This document shows positions 7,304-15,446 of a DNA stretch of 47,838 nucleotides, piece by piece. Positions within the stretch are counted from its first letter, which is position 1. Every line of letters starts with the position of its first letter. This DNA comes from Desulfoscipio geothermicus. Its GTDB lineage: Bacteria; Bacillota; Desulfotomaculia; Desulfotomaculales; Desulfallaceae. The stretch lies in the NCBI GenBank assembly GCA_016841905.1, contig JAENYF010000026.1, positions 1 through 47,838 of the forward strand, written 5' to 3'. The translations under genes were made by a program, and so were the position numbers. Below the pieces are notes generated by a model. That model ran no database searches. It was given only the letters and a program-made list of their open reading frames with translations, and was not told the origin of the DNA.

Positions 7304-9322
7304 ATGAGGTTCCCTAATCTCTTTAAAGAAGGTCAAATTGGCAGTATGCGCATTCGCAATCGGATTGTGATGCCTCCCATGGGCACCAACCTAGCCAATG
7401 AAAATGGCGCTGTTACACCGGCAATGATACACTATTACCGGGAGCGGGCTAAGGGTGGCGTTGGGTTGATTATTACCGAGATAAACTGTGTGGATACGCC
7501 CCAGGGCAATGCTATTGCTAATGAATTGAGTATTGCTGACGATTCATATATTGCAGGTCATAACGAGCTGGTGGAGGCTGTGCAAGAACACGGTGCTAAG
7601 ATTATCACCCAGCTGCATCATGCCGGTCGTCAAACCACTCTTGGAAATACTTATGGCTTACAGCCGGTAGCCCCTTCAGCCATACCGGATCCGCATCTGC
7701 AGGTAAAACCCAGGGAACTTACGGTGGGGGAAATAGAAAACATTATTGAAATGTTTATTAATGCTGCTTCCCGTGCTCAAAATGCGGGTTATGACGGGGT
7801 GGAACTGCATGGAGCCCACGGTTACTTAATCGGCCAGTTTATGTCCCCCTTTAGCAATCGGCGCAACGATCTCTATGGTGGTGACCTGACCGGCCGGATG
7901 CGTTTCCCACTGGAAATTTTGCGGGGTATTAAACGGGAGCTCGGCAGCGACTTTCCCGTGGTCTTTCGTATGAGCGCAGATGAATTTGTAGATGGCGGTG
8001 TGCATTTAGATGAAGCCAAGCAAATGGCCCGCATGCTTCAGGATGCCGGAGCGGATGCTTTGAATGTGTCCTCTGGAGTATACGCCTCCATGCCTACTAT
8101 TTTGGAAACCATGGGTTATCCAGAGGGTTGGAGGGTATACTTGGCAAATAGTATTAAAAACGAAGTTGACATTCCTGTGATTGCCGTGGGCGTCATCCGC
8201 AGCCCCGAGGTAGCTGAAGGGATTATCTCTGATAACAAGGCGGACTTTGTGGCCCTCGGCCGCACACTCATTGCTGACCCGGAATGGCCTGTAAAAGCGC
8301 TGGAAGGGCGGACCGAGGATATTAGAAAATGCATTACCTGTAATATTTCGTGTATTGGTGAGCGGGTATTTAGAAACTTGCACATACGCTGCACAGTAAA
8401 CCCGGTGGCCGGCCGGGAGATGGAATACCCGTATATAACTACTACCCTTGCTCCAATGCATTTTGCTGTGGTGGGAGGGGGACCAGCCGGCATGGAGGCA
8501 GCAAGGGTATTAGCTACAGCGGGACACCGGGTGTCGCTGCTGGAAAGGCAGCCCGAGCTGGGTGGTCAGGTGCTGCTGGCTTGTGTGCCACCGGGTAAAG
8601 ATAAAATAAGGTGGTCTATTGATTACCTGAAAACCCAAATGCAGAAATTAGGGGTGGAAATACATCTAAACACAGAGGCTAATGCGGACATACTGCAGGG
8701 TATGAACGTAGACGCGGTCCTGGTAGCCACCGGAGCGGCACCGGTGATTCCGAATATTCCCGGAGTGCATAATCCAACGGTTACTACGGCCTGGGATTTG
8801 CTTGCCGGACGGTACGAAGTCGGTAACCGGGTAGTCGTGGTTGGCGGCGGTAATGTTGGCTGCGAGACAGCGCTTTACTTGAAGCAACGCGGAAGAGATG
8901 TAACCATTGTGGAAATGACTGAAGAATTGGCAGTAGATGAAGAGCCGATTTCCAGGCAGGTGCTGCTGGAGGAGTTGCGTAAGAACGGCGTATGTGCGAT
9001 TACTAGTCATAATGTGCGTGAAATCAAGCCGGATGGAGTAGTTGCCGTAGACCGCGAGTGGCGGGAGCAATGGCTTCCCTGTACGCACGTGGTGCTCTCT
9101 GTTGGTTCGGAGCCGCTTAACCGTTTGGCAGAGGAATTAAGGCAGAGGGGCATGCGGGTATTTATTATTGGCGATGCCAAGCAACCGCTCCGGTTGAATA
9201 ACGCAATTAGTGACGGCTTTTTAACGGCTCACCGCATTATCCAGGCAGAGACACTAGCTCAACCGTACCGCCCGTTGCCTGTGCAGCAAACTTACTCGGA
9301 ACGGGAACAGTTGCTGCAATAA
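7304..9322 (+). CDS. FMN/FAD/[4Fe-4S] ene-reductase (2,4-dienoyl-CoA reductase family)
   Basis: This 672-residue, three-cofactor enzyme resembles 2,4-dienoyl-CoA reductase, bacterial enoate reductases and BaiCD/BaiH. Residues 1-340 are an old-yellow-enzyme TIM barrel that binds FMN (RNRIVMPPM, QLHHAGR, DGVELHGAHGYLI). Cys343, Cys346, Cys350 and Cys363 (C-x2-C-x3-C-x12-C) ligate the cluster. A Rossmann module follows, with VVGGGPAGMEA near 387 for FAD and VVVGGGNVGCE near 510 for NAD(P)H. Electrons would pass from NAD(P)H through FAD and the cluster to FMN and then to an activated C=C bond. AAGGAGGA precedes the ATG at 7304. It is monocistronic with a terminator; the substrate cannot be told from sequence. 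Confidence 0.88.
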   Translation: MRFPNLFKEGQIGSMRIRNRIVMPPMGTNLANENGAVTPAMIHYYRERAKGGVGLIITEINCVDTPQGNAIANELSIADDSYIAGHNELVEAVQEHGAKIITQLHHAGRQTTLGNTYGLQPVAPSAIPDPHLQVKPRELTVGEIENIIEMFINAASRAQNAGYDGVELHGAHGYLIGQFMSPFSNRRNDLYGGDLTGRMRFPLEILRGIKRELGSDFPVVFRMSADEFVDGGVHLDEAKQMARMLQDAGADALNVSSGVYASMPTILETMGYPEGWRVYLANSIKNEVDIPVIAVGVIRSPEVAEGIISDNKADFVALGRTLIADPEWPVKALEGRTEDIRKCITCNISCIGERVFRNLHIRCTVNPVAGREMEYPYITTTLAPMHFAVVGGGPAGMEAARVLATAGHRVSLLERQPELGGQVLLACVPPGKDKIRWSIDYLKTQMQKLGVEIHLNTEANADILQGMNVDAVLVATGAAPVIPNIPGVHNPTVTTAWDLLAGRYEVGNRVVVVGGGNVGCETALYLKQRGRDVTIVEMTEELAVDEEPISRQVLLEELRKNGVCAITSHNVREIKPDGVVAVDREWREQWLPCTHVVLSVGSEPLNRLAEELRQRGMRVFIIGDAKQPLRLNNAISDGFLTAHRIIQAETLAQPYRPLPVQQTYSEREQLLQ

Positions 9323-9334
9323 TTTGGATATATG

Positions 9335-9369
9335 ACGCCTTGCGTATTTTAGCGAGGCGTTGTTTTTTT
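9335..9369 (+). terminator. Terminator of the ene-reductase gene
   Basis: ACGCCT (9335-9340) pairs with AGGCGT (9355-9360), with an inner GC/GC pairing. TGTTTTTTT follows. Confidence 0.85.
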
Positions 9370-9601
9370 GCCATTATAGTTAGTTTGAACTGTCTGCTAT
9401 TTCCATTAACCCGGGCGGGCTATACCCAGGCAGCGGCAAATAACATCACCCCGTTTTAGCTCCAGCTATCAGCTCTGCTCAAGCACAGGCTCGGACTCTG
9501 GCATTGCAAAGTTTAAGGGTGGCCAGTAAATTAAACTGGCGGATCTTTTCCTCTCCGCTTTGCAGCACATATAATGGGTAAGACAATCGGCGCATGCTAG
9601 C

Positions 9602-9708
9602 GGCATCAATTTAAATACCATTTTTGTTGATGAAGGATTCGGCACCCTGGATCCAGAATCCTTGGATTTAGAATGCGAGCTTTGATGGAGCTGCAAAAGG
9701 GCGGATGT
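9602..9708 (+). pseudogene. Remnant of sbcC (nuclease ATPase C-terminal signature)
   Basis: The frame from 9602 reads NTIFVDEGFGTLDPESLDL, the Walker B/D-loop signature of SbcC/Rad50 ATPases. A +2 shift then continues it from 9673 as MRALMELQKGG, the expected next helix. Neither piece has a start or a continuation, and the frame upstream breaks into stops within about 60 bp. It is therefore the decayed tail of an sbcC gene lying in the gap 9323-9890. No intact sbcC or sbcD is in the window. Nothing else is recognisable in the gap. Confidence 0.7.
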
Positions 9709-9890
9709 TTAAGGAAATTATTAAAGCTTGGCTGGAGATACAGTCCACTAAAAAGGCAGCATGTTGTGTATAAGATTTATTAATTAAATTAACACGAATG
9801 GAAGGGAATAATTAGCTATTTCAACTGGTTAGGGTGCATTACGATTGGTTGCAGTAGAACTAGCTTTACTTCTGGAAAGGGCGAATATGT

Positions 9891-11261
9891 ATGGCCTTGT
9901 TTACGCAATTGGGTAAAATTGCTGGTGAACATAATGTGTTTAGCTCCCAGGAAGAAAGGTTTTGTTACGCCTATGACGGCTCTTATCACTTGCACCTGCC
10001 GGATGTAGTGGTAAAACCGCAAAGTGTAGAGCAAATAGTAAAGATTATTAAGCTGGCCAACGACAGCGGCACCCCCGTATTCCCACGAGGGGCGGGTACG
10101 GGTCTGAGCGGAGGCTCACTGCCTGTTCGGGGAGGCATCGCTTTGGTGCTCACTGACCTGGATAGGATACTGGAAATTGATGCTGCTAATCAGGTGGCGG
10201 TGGTGGAACCAGGCGTAATCACCGGGCAGCTGCAGGCGGTGGTAGAGGAACAAGGTATGTTTTACCCGCCTGACCCGGGCAGTTTGGAGGTTTGCACCAT
10301 TGGGGGTAATATTGCCGAGTGCGCTGGTGGGCCCCGCGGGGTTAAATACGGGGTGACCCGGGATTATGTACTGGGCTTGGAACTGGTCACCCCCACCGGA
10401 GACTTGATACACACCGGGGGCAAAACTATCAAAAACGTAACCGGTTACGATTTAACCCGGCTGATGGTGGGCTCTGAAGGCACTCTGGGTATCGTGACCA
10501 AAGCGATATTACGGTTAATTCCTCTGCCCAGAGAAGTCAAAACGGTACTGGCTGTGTTTGATGATTTGCTGCAGGCCAGCGAGGCCATTCTAGATGTTTT
10601 TCACAGCGGCGTAACGCCGGCTACGATGGAAATTATGGATGCTGAGGCTATCAAATGCGTGATCGAGCAAGCAGGTGCCCGACTGCCCCTTGACGCCGAG
10701 GCGATACTGTTAATTGAAGTGGACGGCTGGCCCTCTGCTGTTGAAGAGGAACTGGCGGCAGTGGCCGAGTCCTGCCTGCGGCACCGAGCCCGCAGTGTGG
10801 AAACAGCCGGTACTGCGGAGGAGAGGAACCGGCTGTGGCAGGCCAGGCGAGCCATATCCCCGTCGCTGGTCAAGCTTAAGCCAACTAAAATTTCCGAGGA
10901 CGCCACCGTGCCCAGGGCGCAGGTGCCGGCCATGATCAAGCGCCTGCAGCATATCAGGGAAAAATATGGTCTAAATTTGGTTATCTTTGGGCATGCCGGG
11001 GACGGCAATCTCCACCCCAATATTATTGCCGATGAGCGAGATGCGGGTGAGATGGCCCGGGTAGAAGCAGCCGTCGGTGAAATATTTCAAGCGGCTTTAG
11101 AACTTGGCGGTACGCTGAGCGGCGAGCATGGCATCGGCCTGATGAAAGCCCCTTATATGCAGGCGGAACTTGGCGCCCCAGGCTTGGCTTACATGCGCCG
11201 GATCAAGCAGAGCATGGATCCCAATAATATTCTAAACCCGGGAAAAATTTTCTTGGCATAG
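9891..11261 (+). CDS. glcD: FAD-linked 2-hydroxyacid oxidase, GlcD/DLD family
   Basis: A VAO/PCMH-type flavoprotein of 456 residues that oxidises 2-hydroxyacids such as glycolate or D-lactate. The FAD-binding half carries PRGAGTGLSGG, VVEPGV, DPGSLEVCTIGGNIAECAGG and the GGKTIKNVTGYDL stretch. The C-terminal oxidase half has FGHAGDGNLHPNI and LSGEHGIGLMK, which hold the active-site His and metal-binding residues. It ends in the family-typical DPNNILNPGKI. The neighbour 110 bp downstream is a GlcF-like Fe-S protein, so the two probably form one membrane-associated dehydrogenase. Whether the substrate is lactate or glycolate is not visible; lactate would fit a Desulfotomaculum-like lifestyle. 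Confidence 0.88.
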   Translation: MALFTQLGKIAGEHNVFSSQEERFCYAYDGSYHLHLPDVVVKPQSVEQIVKIIKLANDSGTPVFPRGAGTGLSGGSLPVRGGIALVLTDLDRILEIDAANQVAVVEPGVITGQLQAVVEEQGMFYPPDPGSLEVCTIGGNIAECAGGPRGVKYGVTRDYVLGLELVTPTGDLIHTGGKTIKNVTGYDLTRLMVGSEGTLGIVTKAILRLIPLPREVKTVLAVFDDLLQASEAILDVFHSGVTPATMEIMDAEAIKCVIEQAGARLPLDAEAILLIEVDGWPSAVEEELAAVAESCLRHRARSVETAGTAEERNRLWQARRAISPSLVKLKPTKISEDATVPRAQVPAMIKRLQHIREKYGLNLVIFGHAGDGNLHPNIIADERDAGEMARVEAAVGEIFQAALELGGTLSGEHGIGLMKAPYMQAELGAPGLAYMRRIKQSMDPNNILNPGKIFLA

Positions 11262-11372
11262 ACAGCGGACAGGCAAAGGCAGTACAAAGACTTTGTCAAA
11301 CTTCTTCATAAACCCGGCCACCTAACACCTAACAATTAACCACCAACTTTATGACAAGGTAGTTGAACGAGC

Positions 11373-12635
11373 ATGTGCCCGGAAAATTGTAATCAACTAG
11401 ATAACATAAAAACAGCCCAGGCCCCGGTTGCCGATGCCGACCTAGTGGACTTATGCAGCCGGTGCGGCAAATGCCGCTCGGTCTGCCCTGTTTTTGCCGA
11501 GCTGCGCGCTGAGCCGTATGTAGCCAGGGGCAAGGTACAGCTTTACAAAGCACTGCTTAACGGTACACTGGAAGCAACGGAAAAATACCGGGAGCTAATC
11601 TCGTTTTGTTTACTGTGCGGCCAGTGCACCGAAAACTGTCCCAATGGCGTTGAAACTGAGCAAATAGTGCTCCGGGCTAGAAGCAAACTGGTCGACAGCA
11701 GCGGGCTGCCATTTATTAAAAGAAACGTTTTTCAGCATTTGTTAAAAGACAATGGTCGGCTCAACTGGTTCGCCGGTTGGTTAAGCATCAGTCAACGCTT
11801 GGGTCTGCGTAGTTTAGCGAGAAAAACGGGCATACTGCCCAGCCCGCTGAAAAACATTGAGCAGCTGCTGCCCGACCTAGCTGCAAAGCCGTTGCGAAGT
11901 CAACTACCCGGCGTGCTCAACCCGCCAGGCCGGGTTAAAATTAAAGTGGGCTATTTTACCGGATGCTTAAGCCAGTACGTTTTTACCGCAACCGGGAAAA
12001 ATGTGGCCAGGATACTAAGCCAGTCTGGAGCGCAGGTAGTGATCCCGGAACAGTACTGCTGTGGCATGCCCGCCTTAAGTGCGGGCGATGAGGCAAATTC
12101 GGCGGCCTTGGCCCGGATGAACGTTGCTGCTTTTCAGTCCGCAGCGGTTGAAGTACTCATCACGGATTGCGCCACCTGCGGCTCAACCTGGCAGAACCGG
12201 TACCCCGAACTGCTGGGTAAGGAGTTGCCCTTCAAAGTAATGGATATCAGCCAGTTCTTAGCCCAATGGGGCGGATTATATACACAGCGTTCATCAGGTC
12301 AGGCCTCTGCTTTGGTGACCTATCACGACCCCTGCCACCTGGCCAGGCACATGCGGGTGCGGGAAGAACCCAGAGTGCTGCTGAGCAGCATTCCTGGTCT
12401 AGAAATGGTGGAAATGCAAGAAGCGGACCGGTGTTGTGGTGCCTCAGGATCTTTTCAGCTGGAACATCAGGAATTATCTACCCGGATAGGTGAACGTAAA
12501 ATAGAACATATTCTAGCTACTGGTGCACGGATAGTGGCAACGGGCTGTCCTTCTTGCCGTTTGCAGCTGGCGCGATTGCTGCAAGTCAGAGATGCCGATA
12601 TCGCGGTGGTGCATCCAATAGATTTGCTCAAGTGA
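11373..12635 (+). CDS. glcF: GlcF/CCG-type Fe-S subunit of 2-hydroxyacid dehydrogenase
   Basis: This 420-residue protein has two ferredoxin-type [4Fe-4S] motifs near the N-terminus, CSRCGKCRSVCP and CLLCGQCTENCP. Two CCG domains follow: YFTGCLSQY with QYCCGMPA, and YHDPCHLARH with RCCGASGSF and ATGCPSC. CCG domains bind further clusters in GlcF, GlpC, LutA and heterodisulfide reductase. It should accept electrons from the GlcD-like flavoprotein encoded 110 bp upstream and pass them to a membrane quinone or another carrier. There is no visible transporter or LutB/LutC partner in the window. Confidence 0.88.
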   Translation: MCPENCNQLDNIKTAQAPVADADLVDLCSRCGKCRSVCPVFAELRAEPYVARGKVQLYKALLNGTLEATEKYRELISFCLLCGQCTENCPNGVETEQIVLRARSKLVDSSGLPFIKRNVFQHLLKDNGRLNWFAGWLSISQRLGLRSLARKTGILPSPLKNIEQLLPDLAAKPLRSQLPGVLNPPGRVKIKVGYFTGCLSQYVFTATGKNVARILSQSGAQVVIPEQYCCGMPALSAGDEANSAALARMNVAAFQSAAVEVLITDCATCGSTWQNRYPELLGKELPFKVMDISQFLAQWGGLYTQRSSGQASALVTYHDPCHLARHMRVREEPRVLLSSIPGLEMVEMQEADRCCGASGSFQLEHQELSTRIGERKIEHILATGARIVATGCPSCRLQLARLLQVRDADIAVVHPIDLLK

Positions 12636-12657
12636 GTTAAACTTTAAGAGGCATTTG

Positions 12658-12692
12658 TTGCCATCCATCCGGCTGTTGTTTATAATGGATGG
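12658..12692 (+). promoter_or_regulatory. recJ promoter overlapped by an inverted repeat
   Basis: TTGCCA (12658-12663), 17 bp, TATAAT (12681-12686), about 28 bp before the recJ ATG. An 8-bp inverted repeat, CCATCCAT (12661-12668) and ATGGATGG (12685-12692), overlaps both promoter boxes. It could be an operator or a leader hairpin. Confidence 0.65.
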
Positions 12693-12719
12693 TATCTGGT
12701 ATTAAGTATTGGAGTAAAT

Positions 12720-15443
12720 ATGCAAAAGCGAAAAAGATGGTTAATCAAAACAGCCGAGCCTGTAATGCAATTAATCCTGGCGAGGAAGCTTGGCGTTTCC
12801 CCTTTGATGGCCCAGCTATTAATTAACCGTGGTATATATACCGTCAGGGCAGCACGGGAATTTTTAAATGTGTCAATTGCAGAACTGTACCCTCCGGAGT
12901 TGATGCGTGATCTGCCGGAAGCAGTGGATATTATATCTAAAACACTGGATCGAGCGGGCAAGATTTTAGTGAACGGTGATTATGATGTGGACGGGGTTAC
13001 CGGAACTACTCTGCTGGTGCATGTTTTGCGTCGCCTGGGGGGGCAGGTGGAGTACTATATACCGCACCGGCTCAGCGATGGGTATGGACTGCATACCCCG
13101 GTTCTGCAAAAAGCCCGGGCATCCGGTGTAGAGCTGGTCATCACCGTGGATTGCGGCATTAGCGCGGTTGCTGAAGTGGATGAGTCTAGCCGCTGCGGCG
13201 GGCCTATAATCATTATCACCGACCACCATGAACCACCTACCGAGCTGCCGCTTGCTGCAGCAGTAATCAATCCCAAGCGAAAGGACTGCCGTTATCCCTT
13301 CAGTGATTTGGCCGGGGTAGGGGTAGCCTTTAAGCTGGTGCAGGCATTGCTGGCTAAACGAGGCAATCCTTTTAGCTGGGAGGAATACCTGGACCTGGTA
13401 TGTTTGGGTACTGTTGCCGATATAGTACCACTGCAGGGGGAAAACCGCATCCTGGTTAAACACGGGCTGCCGCATTTGGGTAATTCAGCGCGGCCAGGTT
13501 TGCAGGCCCTCTGTCAGGTCTGTGGCATCCAGTCAGATACAATCAATGCCTGGGATGTAGGTTTTATACTTGCTCCCCGCATTAACGCGGCGGGACGTCT
13601 GGATGATGCCGGACTGGTGGTTGAAATGCTGCTCAGTGATGACTATGACTCGGCTTTGGCCAAAGCCATGTTACTTAACCAAGCTAACCAGGAGCGGCAA
13701 AACCTGGAGGCAGTTACCTTAGCGGAGGTACTGGGTATGCTGGAACAAAACCCGGAGCTGGCCGGCCGGGATGTGCTGGTGCTGACTTCCACTAATTGGC
13801 ATCCGGGCGTAATTGGTATTGTGGCCTCCCGCCTGGTAGACCGCTTTCATAAGCCGGTGCTTCTGATTGCCTGTGATAATGGGTTGGGTAAGGGCTCGGC
13901 CAGGAGCATCAGCGGTTTTCATTTATATAATGCCCTGGAGTATTGCGCTGATTGCCTGGCTGGTTATGGTGGCCATGCCATGGCAGCCGGCTTCTCGCTG
14001 CAGGTGGAGCAGATTGACGCACTCCGCGAACAAATCAATACCTATGCCGCTGCCCACTTAAGCGAAGCGGATACTGAGCAGGTTATGGAACTTGATGCCC
14101 TGGTTTCCTTGCAGGATATTACATATGAACTGATTAATGAAATAGAACAGCTGGCCCCTTATGGTCATGGTAATCCGGGGCCGTTATTCGCTCTGCAGCG
14201 GGCCAAAGTAGTGAACTGCCGTGGTGTTGGCAAAAATAATGCGCATTTGAAAATGTTGCTAAGTGAGCAAAGTGTGGCCATGGATGGCATCGGCTTTAAC
14301 CTGGGGCAATTTGCCAATGAGCTGGCCGCGGCCAGGGAAGTAAGCGTGGCATTTACGCCTGGCGTTAATACCTGGCAAGGCCGTCAAATATTACAGGTAA
14401 AAGTAAAGGATGTGCATGTAGAGCCCTGGCAGGAAGTTGTTGAACAGCAGGGGGGGCTGCAGCCGGAAAATAGCTTACACAGTGCGGGGGATCTCATTTT
14501 AGTTCCGGAAACCATAACCTGCCTGCTGCAGCAGTTTATTTGCAGCCGGGGCTACCCGGTACCGCCTGAAATGAATGCTTTATGGCCAACAGCAGCAACC
14601 CAGCACGAAGTACCGCCAGATGATTCAGGTGATGAGACTTTCCAGGCATCGGCGCCAGTTATGCCGTTCGCTGGCCGGTCATGTCAGACACCGGCTGGCG
14701 TGATTAGGGAGAAAAGACTGGCTCGCTTGAGCCCATCTTCGGGATGTATCCTGTTGGTGGCTAACTGTGCTGCTAACGCGCTGCAGGTATACCGGTACTT
14801 TGAGGAGCATAATGCTCATTTCACCGGCGCTGTAACTTATGCGCATGGTTATATGCCCCGTGATTATGTCAATGAGCTTTTTAATAAAAACAATCAACAT
14901 GTCAAGCTGGCCGTGGTTACACCTACCTGCCTCAATGAAGCAGCCAGAGTCTCTTTTGATAGGATTATACTGGTACGGCCACCTGCCGTGGCAGCAGACT
15001 GGCAGCGGCTTAAGTCACTGGCCAGTACCAGGCCGGCGCTTGAAATAGAATCGCTTTATAGTGCAGAGGACTGGGAGGAAAACCGCAGCTGTCTTGAGGA
15101 ATTGGCACCGGATAGGGATGTGCTAGCTCATTATTATGCGCTGCTGCGTTCTTTGGCGCTAGGCGATGTAGGCTCGTGCAGCAAGACTGCACTCCTGAAG
15201 CGAATGGCCGATGCTGGTTACTTTATGCATACCTGTATTTCTCTGATTGTGGCGACAGCGGTTTTTGCCGACCTGGGATTGTTGCAATTTTATTGGCAAG
15301 AGGATATGCTAAAGTATAAATTATTACCTTTTAAAGGTAGAAAGATGAACCTGACTGCAGCACCTACCTTTAACTGGGCTCATAGTATAAAGTCAAACGG
15401 TCTGCATTGGATAAATCTAAATGTAAAAGCAAGCGGGGCGTAG
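12720..15443 (+). CDS. recJ: Single-stranded-DNA exonuclease RecJ
   Basis: RecJ degrades single-stranded DNA 5' to 3' in RecF-pathway recombination and mismatch repair. The DHH phosphoesterase core has NGDYDVDGVTG at residue 85 onward and ITDHHE, with Asp168-His169-His170. DHHA1 (GYGGHAMAAGF) and the OB domain follow. The 907-residue length exceeds that of B. subtilis RecJ (786); the extra C-terminal domain is typical of Firmicutes RecJ but long here. GGAGT precedes the ATG. Only 3 bp separate it from relA, so the two are co-transcribed, as in many Firmicutes. Confidence 0.95.
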   Translation: MQKRKRWLIKTAEPVMQLILARKLGVSPLMAQLLINRGIYTVRAAREFLNVSIAELYPPELMRDLPEAVDIISKTLDRAGKILVNGDYDVDGVTGTTLLVHVLRRLGGQVEYYIPHRLSDGYGLHTPVLQKARASGVELVITVDCGISAVAEVDESSRCGGPIIIITDHHEPPTELPLAAAVINPKRKDCRYPFSDLAGVGVAFKLVQALLAKRGNPFSWEEYLDLVCLGTVADIVPLQGENRILVKHGLPHLGNSARPGLQALCQVCGIQSDTINAWDVGFILAPRINAAGRLDDAGLVVEMLLSDDYDSALAKAMLLNQANQERQNLEAVTLAEVLGMLEQNPELAGRDVLVLTSTNWHPGVIGIVASRLVDRFHKPVLLIACDNGLGKGSARSISGFHLYNALEYCADCLAGYGGHAMAAGFSLQVEQIDALREQINTYAAAHLSEADTEQVMELDALVSLQDITYELINEIEQLAPYGHGNPGPLFALQRAKVVNCRGVGKNNAHLKMLLSEQSVAMDGIGFNLGQFANELAAAREVSVAFTPGVNTWQGRQILQVKVKDVHVEPWQEVVEQQGGLQPENSLHSAGDLILVPETITCLLQQFICSRGYPVPPEMNALWPTAATQHEVPPDDSGDETFQASAPVMPFAGRSCQTPAGVIREKRLARLSPSSGCILLVANCAANALQVYRYFEEHNAHFTGAVTYAHGYMPRDYVNELFNKNNQHVKLAVVTPTCLNEAARVSFDRIILVRPPAVAADWQRLKSLASTRPALEIESLYSAEDWEENRSCLEELAPDRDVLAHYYALLRSLALGDVGSCSKTALLKRMADAGYFMHTCISLIVATAVFADLGLLQFYWQEDMLKYKLLPFKGRKMNLTAAPTFNWAHSIKSNGLHWINLNVKASGA

Positions 15444-15446
15444 ACT

